A stretch of DNA of 64,000 nt from contig NZ_SACR01000003.1 of the NCBI RefSeq assembly GCF_004016505.1, positions 186,001 through 250,000 of the forward strand. Direction: 5' to 3'. The DNA is from Rubrivivax rivuli. GTDB lineage: Bacteria > Pseudomonadota > Gammaproteobacteria > Burkholderiales > Burkholderiaceae_C. The notes under the pieces are model-generated. The model did not search any database, was not told the origin of the DNA, and was given only the letters and a program-made list of their open reading frames with translations. Positions 29,575-36,296 of the stretch are shown here, piece after piece (positions within the stretch are counted from its first letter, which is position 1; every line of letters starts with the position of its first letter). The position numbers were made by a program, and so were the translations under genes.

Positions 29575-29740
29575 GCTCGCCATGCCCGTTCCCGGGCTTC
29601 GGCCGCGGCGATGGCGTTCCAGCGGCGGTCGGTCTCGGCCCGGTCTTCGGTGGCGATCCGGAAGGAGAAGGCCTCGGCAGGGGAGGCTGATCACGGTGTA
29701 CTCGACGGTCAGCTGATCGCCGGCCGGGCGCGCTGTCACT
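29575..29740 (-). pseudogene. Relic of a VOC/PhnB-type (3-demethylubiquinone methyltransferase-like) gene
   Basis: Minus-strand translation around 29690-29740 gives RPAGDQLTVEYTVISL. One base-shift downstream the reading becomes AEAFSFRIATEDRAETDRRW and then NAIAAAEARE. Together they look like the middle of PhnB-family proteins, whose usual text is close to FSFQVATEDQAETDRYWNAI. No start or complete frame remains, and the segment is joined by a frameshift. I call it a decayed fragment. It occupies most of the spacer between the CYTH and SRAP genes. Confidence 0.5.
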
Positions 29741-29842
29741 AACATCGACGGCCCAGCGGCCCGCCCTTCGGCAAGCCGGCAGCCTGAGATTTCGCAGCTC
29801 CCGACCGACGGCAGAGTCGCTTTGCCGACCCAGAACCCAGGC

Positions 29843-30517
29843 ATGTGCACACGCTACATCTCGCCCGAAGCCGGTGACATCGAACGCCAGTGGCACGTGG
29901 GCGGTCGCAACCCCTGGCGGGGCGGCGAGGTCTTCCCCAACTATGCCGGCGCCTTCATCCGCGCCGCGCGCGACGTGGTGGCGCCCGAGCGCGAACTGGT
30001 GGTGGGGCAGTGGGCCTTGATCCCCTGGTTCGCGAAGGAACGCAAGCTCAAGTTCCCCACCTGCAACGCCCGTTCCGAAGAGTTGATGGGCAAGGCCTCC
30101 TACAAGCAGCCCTGGGCGCGCGGGCAGCGCTGCATCATCCCGGCGCTGGCCTTCTTCGAACCCAACTGGGAGAGCGGTCGGCACGTGCCCTGGATGTTCC
30201 GCCGCCGTGACGGCCAGCCCTGGGGACTGGCGGGGCTGTGGAACGTGTGGACCGACCCCCAGACCGGGGAACTTGTCGAGAGCTACACCATGCTCACGCA
30301 GAACGCCGACGCGCACCCGCTGATGCAGCGCATGCACCGCCCGGACCCGAAACGCCCGCCCGAGCTGCAGGACAAGCGCGCGGTGGTACCCATCGAACAG
30401 GCCGACGTGGACCTGTGGCTGCACGGCACGGTGGCGCAGGCCGGGTCGCTGCTGCGGCTGCCCGATGCCGAGCTGTTCGACGCCGGGCCGGCGCCAGGTG
30501 CCATTTCGCTGCGGTAG
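29843..30517 (+). CDS. yedK: SOS response-associated peptidase, SRAP family (YedK/HMCES)
   Basis: A 224-residue protein that crosslinks through Cys2 to abasic sites in single-stranded DNA and shields them. I start at ATG 29843 so that cysteine is residue 2 (MCTRYISPEAG), as the chemistry requires; the seven-residue extension would block it. The other active-site parts are present: NARSE (Asn), PALAFFEPN (Glu) and the His in MQRMHRPDP. The length is normal. It lies directly left of the accessory island. Confidence 0.93.
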   Translation: MCTRYISPEAGDIERQWHVGGRNPWRGGEVFPNYAGAFIRAARDVVAPERELVVGQWALIPWFAKERKLKFPTCNARSEELMGKASYKQPWARGQRCIIPALAFFEPNWESGRHVPWMFRRRDGQPWGLAGLWNVWTDPQTGELVESYTMLTQNADAHPLMQRMHRPDPKRPPELQDKRAVVPIEQADVDLWLHGTVAQAGSLLRLPDAELFDAGPAPGAISLR

Positions 30518-30662
30518 TGCCCCATCGCTGACAGCTGGGCGGCCGACACGACTTCGCGGCTACCGGCAACACGGCGCCGGTGCCTGCTGCGTCCACCGTG
30601 CGCCTGGCAACTTCAGGGCTGCAACTCTGCTGTGCCAGGGGAGGACCATGGTGGTTGCGCGG

Positions 30663-30667
30663 GGCCC
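30663..30667. repeat. Target-site duplication GGCCC, left copy
   Basis: The five bases GGCCC lie immediately before the left tip TGTTG and recur immediately after the right tip CAACA at 34003-34007. Five-bp duplications are characteristic of Tn7, Tn5053 and Mu type DDE transposition. Confidence 0.8.
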
Positions 30668-30827
30668 TGTTGTTTCCAGATAGCCCTGCGAACGAAGGGC
30701 CAAGTAAATCAATAACTTAGCGACGGCAGTTTTGCCCTGTGCAAGACGCCGGATGCAACGGCGGCCAGGTTCCCAAGCTAATTTCTGCAAGCTCGCAAGT
30801 TGTTGATTTAGCGACGAAATTTTTGGG
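30668..30827. repeat. Left transposon end with transposase-binding-like repeats
   Basis: L1 (30677-30694, CAGATAGCCCTGCGAACG) matches the right-end repeat at 14 of 18 positions. L2 (from 30774) reads CAAGCTAATTTCTGCAAGC. A second motif, TTAGCGACG followed by an A/T-rich tail ending in TTTTG, is repeated 91 bp apart (30717 and 30808). The mix of two motif types is unusual and may reflect transposase sites plus another binding protein. Confidence 0.65.
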
Positions 30828-30919
30828 GCTCGGCCGTAGGGGTCGTCCTGTCCATCATCTGATGTGGGCTTGACGCAGTGCGAAGGTCTCGGTTCACTGC
30901 AGCTTCCGCAGGAGGGAAC

Positions 30920-32011
30920 ATGCCGAGCCTAAAGGTCTGCACCTACAACATCGAGTGGATGACCGCGCTTTTCGGAGCCCGGAGGGATGCGGACTGGCTG
31001 GCAGACCCCACGATTCCGGCGTCGTTCCCCGGAAAGACCGCGGGCGGCATCCGACTCAGCCCGATTGCTGACGTGCCTGACCTCTGCCAACGCATCGCGG
31101 CCGGCATCAAGACCATCAACCCGGACGTCCTGTTTATCCAAGAGGGCCCTCCGCTCCAGGAGCAGATGGAACTGTTCGTCGAGACTTTCCTGGACGATGC
31201 GTACGCCGTGCATCGTTCCAACCGAGCAGACCAAGCCATCTATGCCCTGGTCCGCCGCGACGCCAGTAACGGCTTCACGCCCTGGCTACCGGAGGGCGAT
31301 GCGCCTGCGACGCTGTGGCGGAAGGTGCCGTACTACCCGTGGGGAATGATTGCTGCGGAGGACCGAAAGTCGCACAACTTGGCGCGGCACCCACTGCTGA
31401 TTCGCGCGCAACTCGCACCTGGGCAGGACCTCATCCTGGGGGGCGTTCACACCAAGTCGAAGTTTTCCAAGCTGAAGACAAAGAGCCAGTGGGTCAACCG
31501 GGGCACGAATCCCGAGCCGGTTCTCGACGCGCTCAGCAGCCGCCAAAAGCTGTCCGCCGAGGTAGCGCGCCTGCGAGCGGTCTTGACAGCCAACGTTGCC
31601 AAAGGGCCGCAGCAAGCCAGTGTGGTGGTGGTCGGAGACTTCAACGACGGTCCCTTTCGGGACCTGATGGAGGAAGAGTTCCTGGTCAAGAGCATCCTCG
31701 ATGAGCTGGTCGGGTCGTTTCTGGACCCCAACACCTATTTCAAGCACGCGATGTCGCCTGAAGTCCTGGCCGCGGCCTCGACCGCGGAGTTCTCCGACCC
31801 ACTGCAAGACGGCGCCATCGTGAAAGAACTCATCGACCACGTCCTGGTGTCGCCGGCCATCTGGAGTGGGGTTGGCGCCTATGGGCTGAAGAAAGGAAGC
31901 TGCGTGGTGGAGGAAGATGCATGGGCTTTGGGCGTGGTCGGGAACCCCGAGGCTGCTCGCAGTAACCGCCCCAGTGACCACAAGCCCGTTTCGGTGGTTA
32001 TCGAGTGGTAA
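30920..32011 (+). CDS. Endonuclease/exonuclease/phosphatase (EEP) family protein, transposon cargo
   Basis: A 363-residue protein with the complete EEP catalytic set: TYNIEWM (Asn), LFIQEGP (Glu), VVVVGDFNDGPF (D-x-N) and NRPSDHKPVSVV (Asp-His). The fold cleaves phosphodiesters in DNA, RNA or lipids. A 30-residue insertion after the first motif (GARRDADWL onwards) separates it from housekeeping exonuclease III. There is no signal peptide. GGAGGG precedes the ATG. It is the only full non-transposition gene in the TniQ element, so it is its cargo. A defence role is possible but not shown. Confidence 0.75.
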   Translation: MPSLKVCTYNIEWMTALFGARRDADWLADPTIPASFPGKTAGGIRLSPIADVPDLCQRIAAGIKTINPDVLFIQEGPPLQEQMELFVETFLDDAYAVHRSNRADQAIYALVRRDASNGFTPWLPEGDAPATLWRKVPYYPWGMIAAEDRKSHNLARHPLLIRAQLAPGQDLILGGVHTKSKFSKLKTKSQWVNRGTNPEPVLDALSSRQKLSAEVARLRAVLTANVAKGPQQASVVVVGDFNDGPFRDLMEEEFLVKSILDELVGSFLDPNTYFKHAMSPEVLAAASTAEFSDPLQDGAIVKELIDHVLVSPAIWSGVGAYGLKKGSCVVEEDAWALGVVGNPEAARSNRPSDHKPVSVVIEW

Positions 32012-32063
32012 TGAAGCGAACGCCCGGTACCACTGGCCCGTTCGACCGCCGTTGACCGCTCCT

Positions 32064-33569
32064 TCAGTCCGTACTCATTCGTGCCAACTCACACAACCGG
32101 GCAGCGTCCACCACCAGGTCACGAATCCTGTGCGGCGGTGGCCACGCGTGGGCTGACAGGCTTCCCCCGATGGCTTGAGCGACGGCCCAGGCAATCGTTT
32201 TGGTGTCCATGCCGAGTTGACGACCGTGATGTAAGGGCACTGTGGAGGTCACCGCTCTGCGGGACGGCGCAACCGCAGACTGAAGCCTCGACACCAGCCC
32301 CGCGACCGACCCCACGTCCACACCCAGAAGCCGGCCGTCGGCGGCCCTCAGCCCTTCAAGCAGGTTCAACTCGACCAGTGCGTCCGTGAGGCCAAGCCAA
32401 CCGAACGCCTCGTCCAGGCCGGCCGGCGCTTGGAGCGAATCCAGCCAGCGCCTGACCGCGAGCACTTCGTCCAAGTCATACCCGTGCCCGACCTCTGCCT
32501 TCGGGAAACGCCCAAGCTTGCGGAGTTGCTTGTGCATCGCGTGGTCGACGCCAAGAAAATCGGTGACCTCCCGAGCCCCACCCAGCTGAGGAGGTCGTCC
32601 TTGAAACAGTTGTGCGGCAGTCGGTGCTCCACCGCTGACATTGCCGTAGCACAACAGGCGCGTGACTTCGGCGTCTAGCTCAACCTCCAGGGCCACCTCC
32701 TTCAACAACGGAGCGACGGCGTTGTCGGGGAACCGGTCGATGCCGGGCCAGCGCTGAAGAATGACCGAGCGCAGCCGTGCGCTATCGATGCGACGCTCGA
32801 CCATCGCCTCACCAAGACGCTCCAGCGCCAGGACTCGGTCCGCGACAGACAAGGCACTCAGGTCCTCGGTCAACCCGTAGGTCGATGCCCGACCCGGCCC
32901 TGGCAGCACGCACAGACGCAGCAATCGCGACAGGTCCGTCTCGTCGACTGGCGCCGTCGAGCTGGCGTTGCCCATCGGAACCATCGCCGGCTGCTGAACC
33001 AACCTCGCGGCAACCACTGCGGCCGCGGACACTTCCTTTGCCGGAGACTGCCGCAGGTCAGTGCCGCAATCGGCGCAGTAGCGAAGCTGCGTACGGCTAT
33101 GGCGCAGGGGCTTCGAGCATGCAGGGCAGCACTCGACGAGCGCCAGTCGATGCACGAGGCACACCGGCGCTTGAACGAACTCCCACCCCGTGCGAGCAAA
33201 GCCGCCATCGAGTAAGCAACTCGGGCACACGGTTTGACGGGGGGAGAACCGAGCCGCCTTGGGCCAAAAGTGGTGACCTGACCGGACGTGGGTGTCCTGC
33301 ACGCGCGCCAGAAAGCGTGAGTCCAGTGCGCCCTGGTCGAGGCCGGTTAGCCATTCCACCGCGTGAAGGGCTCCGCGACTATGGACGACCGTGCGAACGT
33401 CGCTGAGTGACTCCCCCGAGATGCGCTCCAACAGGCGCAGCAGGTCGAGCATCCGTACGGCTCGATTGGCCTCTGCGTGTCGCTGCAGGAAACTGACGAC
33501 CGACTCGTCATCGCCCAGAGGCAGACGCCCCAGGAGCCGCGGGACGCCGTGATTGGCGGCACGGCTCAT
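32064..33569 (-). CDS. tniQ: TniQ family transposition target-selection protein
   Basis: A 501-residue protein beginning MSRAANHGVPRLLGRLPLGDDESVVSFLQRHAEAN, written here in two parts of the family N-terminal block: RLLGRLPLGDDESVVSFL and the helix after it. A TniQ zinc-ribbon region follows: CPSCLLDG, then VCLVHRLALVECCPACSK and YCADCGTDL. The C-terminal half contains a helix-turn-helix-like stretch (FLGVDHAMHKQLRKLG). TniQ/TnsD proteins choose the target for Tn5053- or Tn7-like transposons. The start ATG overlaps the stop of the tniB remnant by 4 bp, the usual tniB-tniQ arrangement. Confidence 0.82.
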   Translation of the reverse strand: MSRAANHGVPRLLGRLPLGDDESVVSFLQRHAEANRAVRMLDLLRLLERISGESLSDVRTVVHSRGALHAVEWLTGLDQGALDSRFLARVQDTHVRSGHHFWPKAARFSPRQTVCPSCLLDGGFARTGWEFVQAPVCLVHRLALVECCPACSKPLRHSRTQLRYCADCGTDLRQSPAKEVSAAAVVAARLVQQPAMVPMGNASSTAPVDETDLSRLLRLCVLPGPGRASTYGLTEDLSALSVADRVLALERLGEAMVERRIDSARLRSVILQRWPGIDRFPDNAVAPLLKEVALEVELDAEVTRLLCYGNVSGGAPTAAQLFQGRPPQLGGAREVTDFLGVDHAMHKQLRKLGRFPKAEVGHGYDLDEVLAVRRWLDSLQAPAGLDEAFGWLGLTDALVELNLLEGLRAADGRLLGVDVGSVAGLVSRLQSAVAPSRRAVTSTVPLHHGRQLGMDTKTIAWAVAQAIGGSLSAHAWPPPHRIRDLVVDAARLCELARMSTD

Positions 33570-33898
33570 GATGTCGGCTGCGGCCGCGTGCGCCGGCTCT
33601 GCATCTGCTTGACCAAGCTCTTGGCTGTGTCGATGGGCAGGAGGAACGGGTTGTCCTCGGGTTTGCGCTTGTTCTTGGGAGCCACCTCGCAATACGCCGA
33701 GCAGAAGTTCTCCAGCGTCACTTGGAGCTGCCTGCTCATCGCGCCGAAAGCGCAGGCGCTGCGCACCAAGTTGATAACGCTGCCGAAGCGGCACTCGGCA
33801 GCCATCCTACGCTGAGGCAAAAGCTCTGGACCAACGTACCCAGTCCGTGGCGCGCTTGTCACGCGCATGTTCGTAGTTGGAGCGGCGCAGCCTTCCAC
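33566..33898 (-). pseudogene. tniB: 3' remnant of a TniB-like ATPase gene
   Basis: The frame ends in ATGA overlap with tniQ. Its last 75 residues (ECRFGSVINLVRSACAFGAM onward, then NPFLLPIDTAKSLVKQM) resemble the C-terminal helical end of TniB proteins, which normally exceed 280 residues and carry Walker motifs. No Walker A or B is present here. Residues before about MAAECRF do not fit the family, so the junction of the truncation lies near 33810-33900, just inside the right-end repeat array. It is named from position and C-terminal resemblance, which is weaker evidence than a domain match. Confidence 0.5.
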
Positions 33899-33928
33899 GT
33901 CGGACTGCAGGGGCTTGAGGCGACGGCT

Positions 33929-33995
33929 GCTGTTGGCAGGATTAGCTTGTAGCCGTTGGCAGGGTTAGCTTGCGCTGTTGGCAGCGGAAGCTTGT
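33929..33995. repeat. Right transposon end: three tandem 22-bp repeats
   Basis: Copies start at 33929, 33952 and 33974: GCTGTTGGCAGGATTAGCTT, GCCGTTGGCAGGGTTAGCTT and GCTGTTGGCAGCGGAAGCTT, each followed by G. The last lies 7 bp from the CAACA tip. Similar sequences occur in inverse orientation at the left end (30677 and 30774). They are probable transposase-binding sites. Confidence 0.8.
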
Positions 33996-34002
33996 TCCAA
34001 CA

Positions 34003-34007
34003 GGCCC
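34003..34007. repeat. Target-site duplication GGCCC, right copy
   Basis: GGCCC directly after the CAACA tip matches 30663-30667. The pair defines the ends of the transposon to the base. Confidence 0.8.
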
Positions 34008-34036
34008 TCGGTGCGCCAGTGCAGCGGCTTCGCAGT

Positions 34037-34064
34037 AGTTAACATAATATACAAACAATGGGTT
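34037..34064. other. dif-like Xer recombination site, left (attL)
   Basis: AGTTAACATAA-TATACA-AACAATGGGTT. On the minus strand this reads as an XerD arm TTATGTTAACT (10 of 11 with the E. coli dif arm) next to central region TGTATA, identical to E. coli dif. The XerC arm is divergent, as in phage-derived sites such as CTX. The same 19-bp core with one change recurs at 40995-41013. The HTH gene ends inside it. Confidence 0.7.
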
Positions 34065-34431
34065 TCAGCAGATTCCCAGTTTGAGTATCTACAGGCATTG
34101 CGCCTGCATCGGTCGAAACTCCGGACATACTCGCGGACATAATGACCGCCGCTGCAGTGCCGGTCATTTTCCCAAGCCAAGTGTTCCAGGTCTTCACCTG
34201 GTCCATCTTGCCAGCGCGTTCTGCGCGTTCGGCTTCCACCTGCGCGATCACTTGGCCTGGCTCAACGCCTGCAAGGGCGGCCAGCTTCACGCACAGGACC
34301 GGCTCGGGGAAGCTGCGCCCGGCGCGCCAGTTGCTGACCGCTGAAGGCGATACGTGCAGTTCCTTCGCTAGTCGGTAATCTGACCAGGCATGCACCATGC
34401 ACACCAGGTCGATGATCTGAACTGTTTTCAT
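34039..34431 (-). CDS. Phage-type HTH regulator with C-terminal hydrophobic segment
   Basis: A 130-residue protein. The N-terminal 60 residues form an XRE-like helix-turn-helix (YRLAKELHVSPSAVSNWRAG). A Glu/Arg helix follows (QVEAERAERAGKMDQV), then a weakly hydrophobic segment (GTAAAVIMSASMSG) and a short tail. The layout matches small regulators common at the att end of dif-integrated filamentous phages, which I know as DUF3693-like. The stop codon lies within the Xer site, so integration may change its last codons. The start ATG at 34431 follows GGCGGC. It is divergent from the structural genes, so it is the likely repressor. Confidence 0.72.
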   Translation of the reverse strand: MKTVQIIDLVCMVHAWSDYRLAKELHVSPSAVSNWRAGRSFPEPVLCVKLAALAGVEPGQVIAQVEAERAERAGKMDQVKTWNTWLGKMTGTAAAVIMSASMSGVSTDAGAMPVDTQTGNLLKPIVCILC

Positions 34432-34491
34432 TGGGCCGCCTCGGTTAGAAAACAGGGGCAGTGTGGACCTGTGCTGCAAGGGCTGCAAGCA

Positions 34492-34522
34492 TCAAGCCCT
34501 TGAAGCATTCAAGCCCTTGAAG
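34492..34522. promoter_or_regulatory. Pair of operator-like repeats in the divergent control region
   Basis: TCAAGCCCTTGAAG occurs exactly at 34492-34505 and at 34509-34522, 17 bp apart. Each is an inverted repeat (TCAAG/CTTGA around CC). They lie between the HTH gene and the plus-strand operon, the position expected for repressor operators. The rest of the 211-bp spacer holds no gene I can support. Confidence 0.6.
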
Positions 34523-34642
34523 TAGTCTCGCGCGGTCCGTTCGGCCTTGAAACGCCGGCCGGGCCGCCATCCCTCTCAAGCCTTCGGGCCGGGCGGACAC
34601 CTTTGCGGGATGCGTTGGCCTGGTGGGCTTGAGGAACATGGC

Positions 34643-34912
34643 ATGTTCGAAACCACCCCCACCGCGGCGCAAAGCGCGCCTGCGGCGGCCGTTGCATCTG
34701 AGCAGCGGCCCACCCAGCACCAGACCGCCCACCACGGCGCGGAACCGGCCTTCAAGGGCAGCGCCGAGCACCCCAACCAACTGCGGCCCAAGCCCTGGGC
34801 CATCAATGCAGACGCGGAAGCCTATGTGGCCCTGGTCATCATCCGCGGCAGCGGCGAAGTGACCATCAGCGCGAACGTGCCAGACGGCAGCGTGCGCATG
34901 CGCATGCCGTGA
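34643..34912 (+). CDS. Small element protein of unknown function, 89 aa
   Basis: I do not recognise this protein. The first 50 residues are Ala/Pro/His-rich and probably disordered. The last 40 (YVALVIIRGSGEVTISANVP) are beta-strand-like, as in small phage decoration proteins. The ATG at 34643 has GAGG 8 nt upstream. It is the first gene of the plus-strand operon and overlaps the next start by 4 bp (GTGA). Confidence 0.6.
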   Translation: MFETTPTAAQSAPAAAVASEQRPTQHQTAHHGAEPAFKGSAEHPNQLRPKPWAINADAEAYVALVIIRGSGEVTISANVPDGSVRMRMP

Positions 34913-35148
34913 GCAGCGCCGGCCAGGTCATCGCGGCGGCCAACGCTGCGCGCCGAACGCTGCGCATCTGCAACCTCGGCCCGGATCCTGTCGCCATCGG
35001 CGCGGCCGGCCTCACGTGGGCACAACGCTGCATCGTGCTGCTGGCCGGCGATGTGTGGGTGGAAGACCGCGGCGGCAATCTGGCCTGGTCTGGCATCTGC
35101 GAGGCCGGCAAGAACGCGTCCGTCACCTGGCAGGGCGTCAACGCATGA
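34909..35148 (+). CDS. Phage-like beta-rich protein, 79 aa
   Basis: It contains LRICNLGPDPVAIG, then GLTWAQRCIVLLAGDVWVE and WSGICEAG. This N-x-G-x-x-P-V-x-x-G pattern with a following Leu-Leu-x-Gly turn is common in small beta-sandwich proteins of phage particles or spikes, though no precise family is named. It has a GTG start overlapping the previous stop (GTGA) and ends overlapping the spike gene start (ATGA). No signal peptide or membrane span is visible. Confidence 0.6.
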   Translation: MSSAGQVIAAANAARRTLRICNLGPDPVAIGAAGLTWAQRCIVLLAGDVWVEDRGGNLAWSGICEAGKNASVTWQGVNA

Positions 35149-36296
35149 GCCAGCTGATATCAGCGGCCGTGGCGCGCCTGCGCGCCGAGCTTGCCAGCGC
35201 AGCAGCTGGGCAAGGCGATGCACTCATCACCGTGCAGCGCAGCGCCGCGGGCGCCGCGCCCACCAGCGCGCACACCTGGAACGACCGCCAGGAGTTCAAC
35301 CTGGCCTCAGACTTCGGCATGACCGCGGCCAACACGCGCGCCGAGGTGAAGGCCGCGCTTCAAGCGGCCATCACGGCCGCGGCCAGCATGGGCGGCGGCG
35401 TGGTCAAGGTGCCGGGCTGGCTTGACTACGGCTACAAGGACACCGACCTTTCGACGCACCCCGACTTCACCGGAATCACCGTTCCGGTGGCCGTCATCGA
35501 CTACAGCAAGGGCGCCAGCTACGCGGGTTTTCCGGCCGTCTATGACGGCATGCAAGAACGCGTGTTCACGCACACCCCGCAGACCACCAGCCCCGGTCAG
35601 CACAACGGCAACACGAAGTGGCTTCGGGCCTACTGGGCCCCGGCTTACACCATCTCGAACGATTCCAACCTCGCGCCACCGGGGCACCCCTCGCGGACCG
35701 CGATGGACAACCGCCGGGCCTTCTATGCCACGGCCGTGGATGGCTCCGTGGTGTGGCAGTGGGGGCAGGGAACCCAGATCGGGACCAGCCTCACCGATGC
35801 CGAAATGTCGGCCATGGCGATTGACTGCTACGGGGCCAACGTGGGCGGCGCGCGGGGCACGTTCACCTGGGTGGTGGCGCAGGTGGACACCGGACACACC
35901 AGCTTCGGCGGCGAAACGAACAACCCCCCGGCGGCCTGGCACTTCAAGGAACTCTCACCGGCCGGCCTGGCGCACATGGTGGAGGGCCTCGGAACGACCG
36001 TGTTCTGCAGCATCCGCAACTCTGTCGGCGCTGCAGAGGATGTGCACGTGAAAAACGCGCTCGGCAGTCTGCAGCTGGCCGTCACGGCCGGCGTGGCCCT
36101 GACGGTGGACAAGACCACGCGCGCCGTGGCACTCGAAAGGCCGCTGCGCCTGCCGGTGTTCAGTCGCGCCGCGCTGCCCGACCCGGCAACCTTCGCGGAA
36201 CACTTCATCAACGTGAATGACGCCATCGGAGGCCGCACCATCGCGGTGTCCAACGGTGCCGCGTGGGTGTCGATCCTCACCGGGGCCAACGTGTGA
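35145..36296 (+). CDS. Tail-spike/fibre-like protein with pectate-lyase-type N-terminal segment
   Basis: A 383-residue protein. After about 50 residues it has FNLASDFGMTAANTRAEVK and AALQAAITAAASMGGGVVKV, which match the start of the beta-helix fold in phage tailspikes (N-L-x-D-F-G, then A-I-x-A-A-x-x-x-G-G-G-x-V). The middle is Trp/Tyr-rich without a recognisable active site. The C-terminus (FINVNDAIGGRTIAVSNGAAW) is a motif found at the ends of fibre proteins. It probably binds a host surface glycan. It is the largest virion-like protein besides the SGNH protein, and it is not a capsid protein by any motif I can see. Confidence 0.68.
   Translation: MSQLISAAVARLRAELASAAAGQGDALITVQRSAAGAAPTSAHTWNDRQEFNLASDFGMTAANTRAEVKAALQAAITAAASMGGGVVKVPGWLDYGYKDTDLSTHPDFTGITVPVAVIDYSKGASYAGFPAVYDGMQERVFTHTPQTTSPGQHNGNTKWLRAYWAPAYTISNDSNLAPPGHPSRTAMDNRRAFYATAVDGSVVWQWGQGTQIGTSLTDAEMSAMAIDCYGANVGGARGTFTWVVAQVDTGHTSFGGETNNPPAAWHFKELSPAGLAHMVEGLGTTVFCSIRNSVGAAEDVHVKNALGSLQLAVTAGVALTVDKTTRAVALERPLRLPVFSRAALPDPATFAEHFINVNDAIGGRTIAVSNGAAWVSILTGANV

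Larger units (their letters stand above)
30518..30919. other. 402-bp spacer containing the left end of the TniQ-type transposon
   Basis: There is no gene. 30518-30667 is chromosomal flank. The transposon tip TGTTG starts at 30668, and 30668-30830 is visibly less GC-rich than the host. It carries two copies of the end repeat and a pair of TTAGCGACG direct repeats (30717-30725 and 30808-30816). A GGAGGG ribosome site for the nuclease gene lies at 30911-30916. Confidence 0.7.
30668..34002. mobile_element. TniQ-type (Tn7/Tn5053-like) non-autonomous transposon, 3,335 bp
   Basis: The element starts TGTTG and ends CAACA, with GGCCC duplicated on both sides. The first 27 bp of each end, read inward, agree at 17 positions. 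Inside both tips, at the same offset (position 10), begins a repeat of about 18-20 bp related to AAGCTAACCCTGCCAACG: two copies at the left end, three at the right, in opposite orientation, as transposase-binding arrays are. It carries an EEP-family nuclease gene, tniQ and the 3' part of a tniB-like gene, but no tniA transposase and no resolvase. Ends and duplication are intact, so it was probably moved by a transposase supplied in trans or lost tniA/tniB by internal deletion after insertion. Confidence 0.82.

Noticed and set aside
31286..31981. Minus-strand frame of 231 codons inside the EEP nuclease gene
   Set aside because: The plus-strand gene has all catalytic motifs and a good ribosome site; the antisense frame has none.
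32777..33406. 209-codon plus-strand frame opposite tniQ
   Set aside because: Arg/Pro/Ser-rich antisense frame; tniQ has zinc-ribbon and family motifs on the other strand.
33929..33995. CRISPR-like reading of the three tandem repeats
   Set aside because: The copies abut with no unique spacers and there are no cas genes; their position at a transposon tip explains them as transposase sites.
34035..34053. Reading the AT-rich TTAACATAATATACA as a promoter -10 region
   Set aside because: It recurs almost exactly at 40995 with dif-like arms and identical centre, which a promoter would not explain; there is no matching -35 at either site.
34547..34642. Upstream extension of the 89-residue element gene to 121 residues
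   Set aside because: It has no ribosome site, is Arg/Pro-rich, and would read out of the control region; ATG 34643 has GAGG at 8 nt.
35307..35942. Minus-strand frame of 211 codons within the spike gene
   Set aside because: Antisense shadow, His/Arg/Gly-rich with no family likeness.
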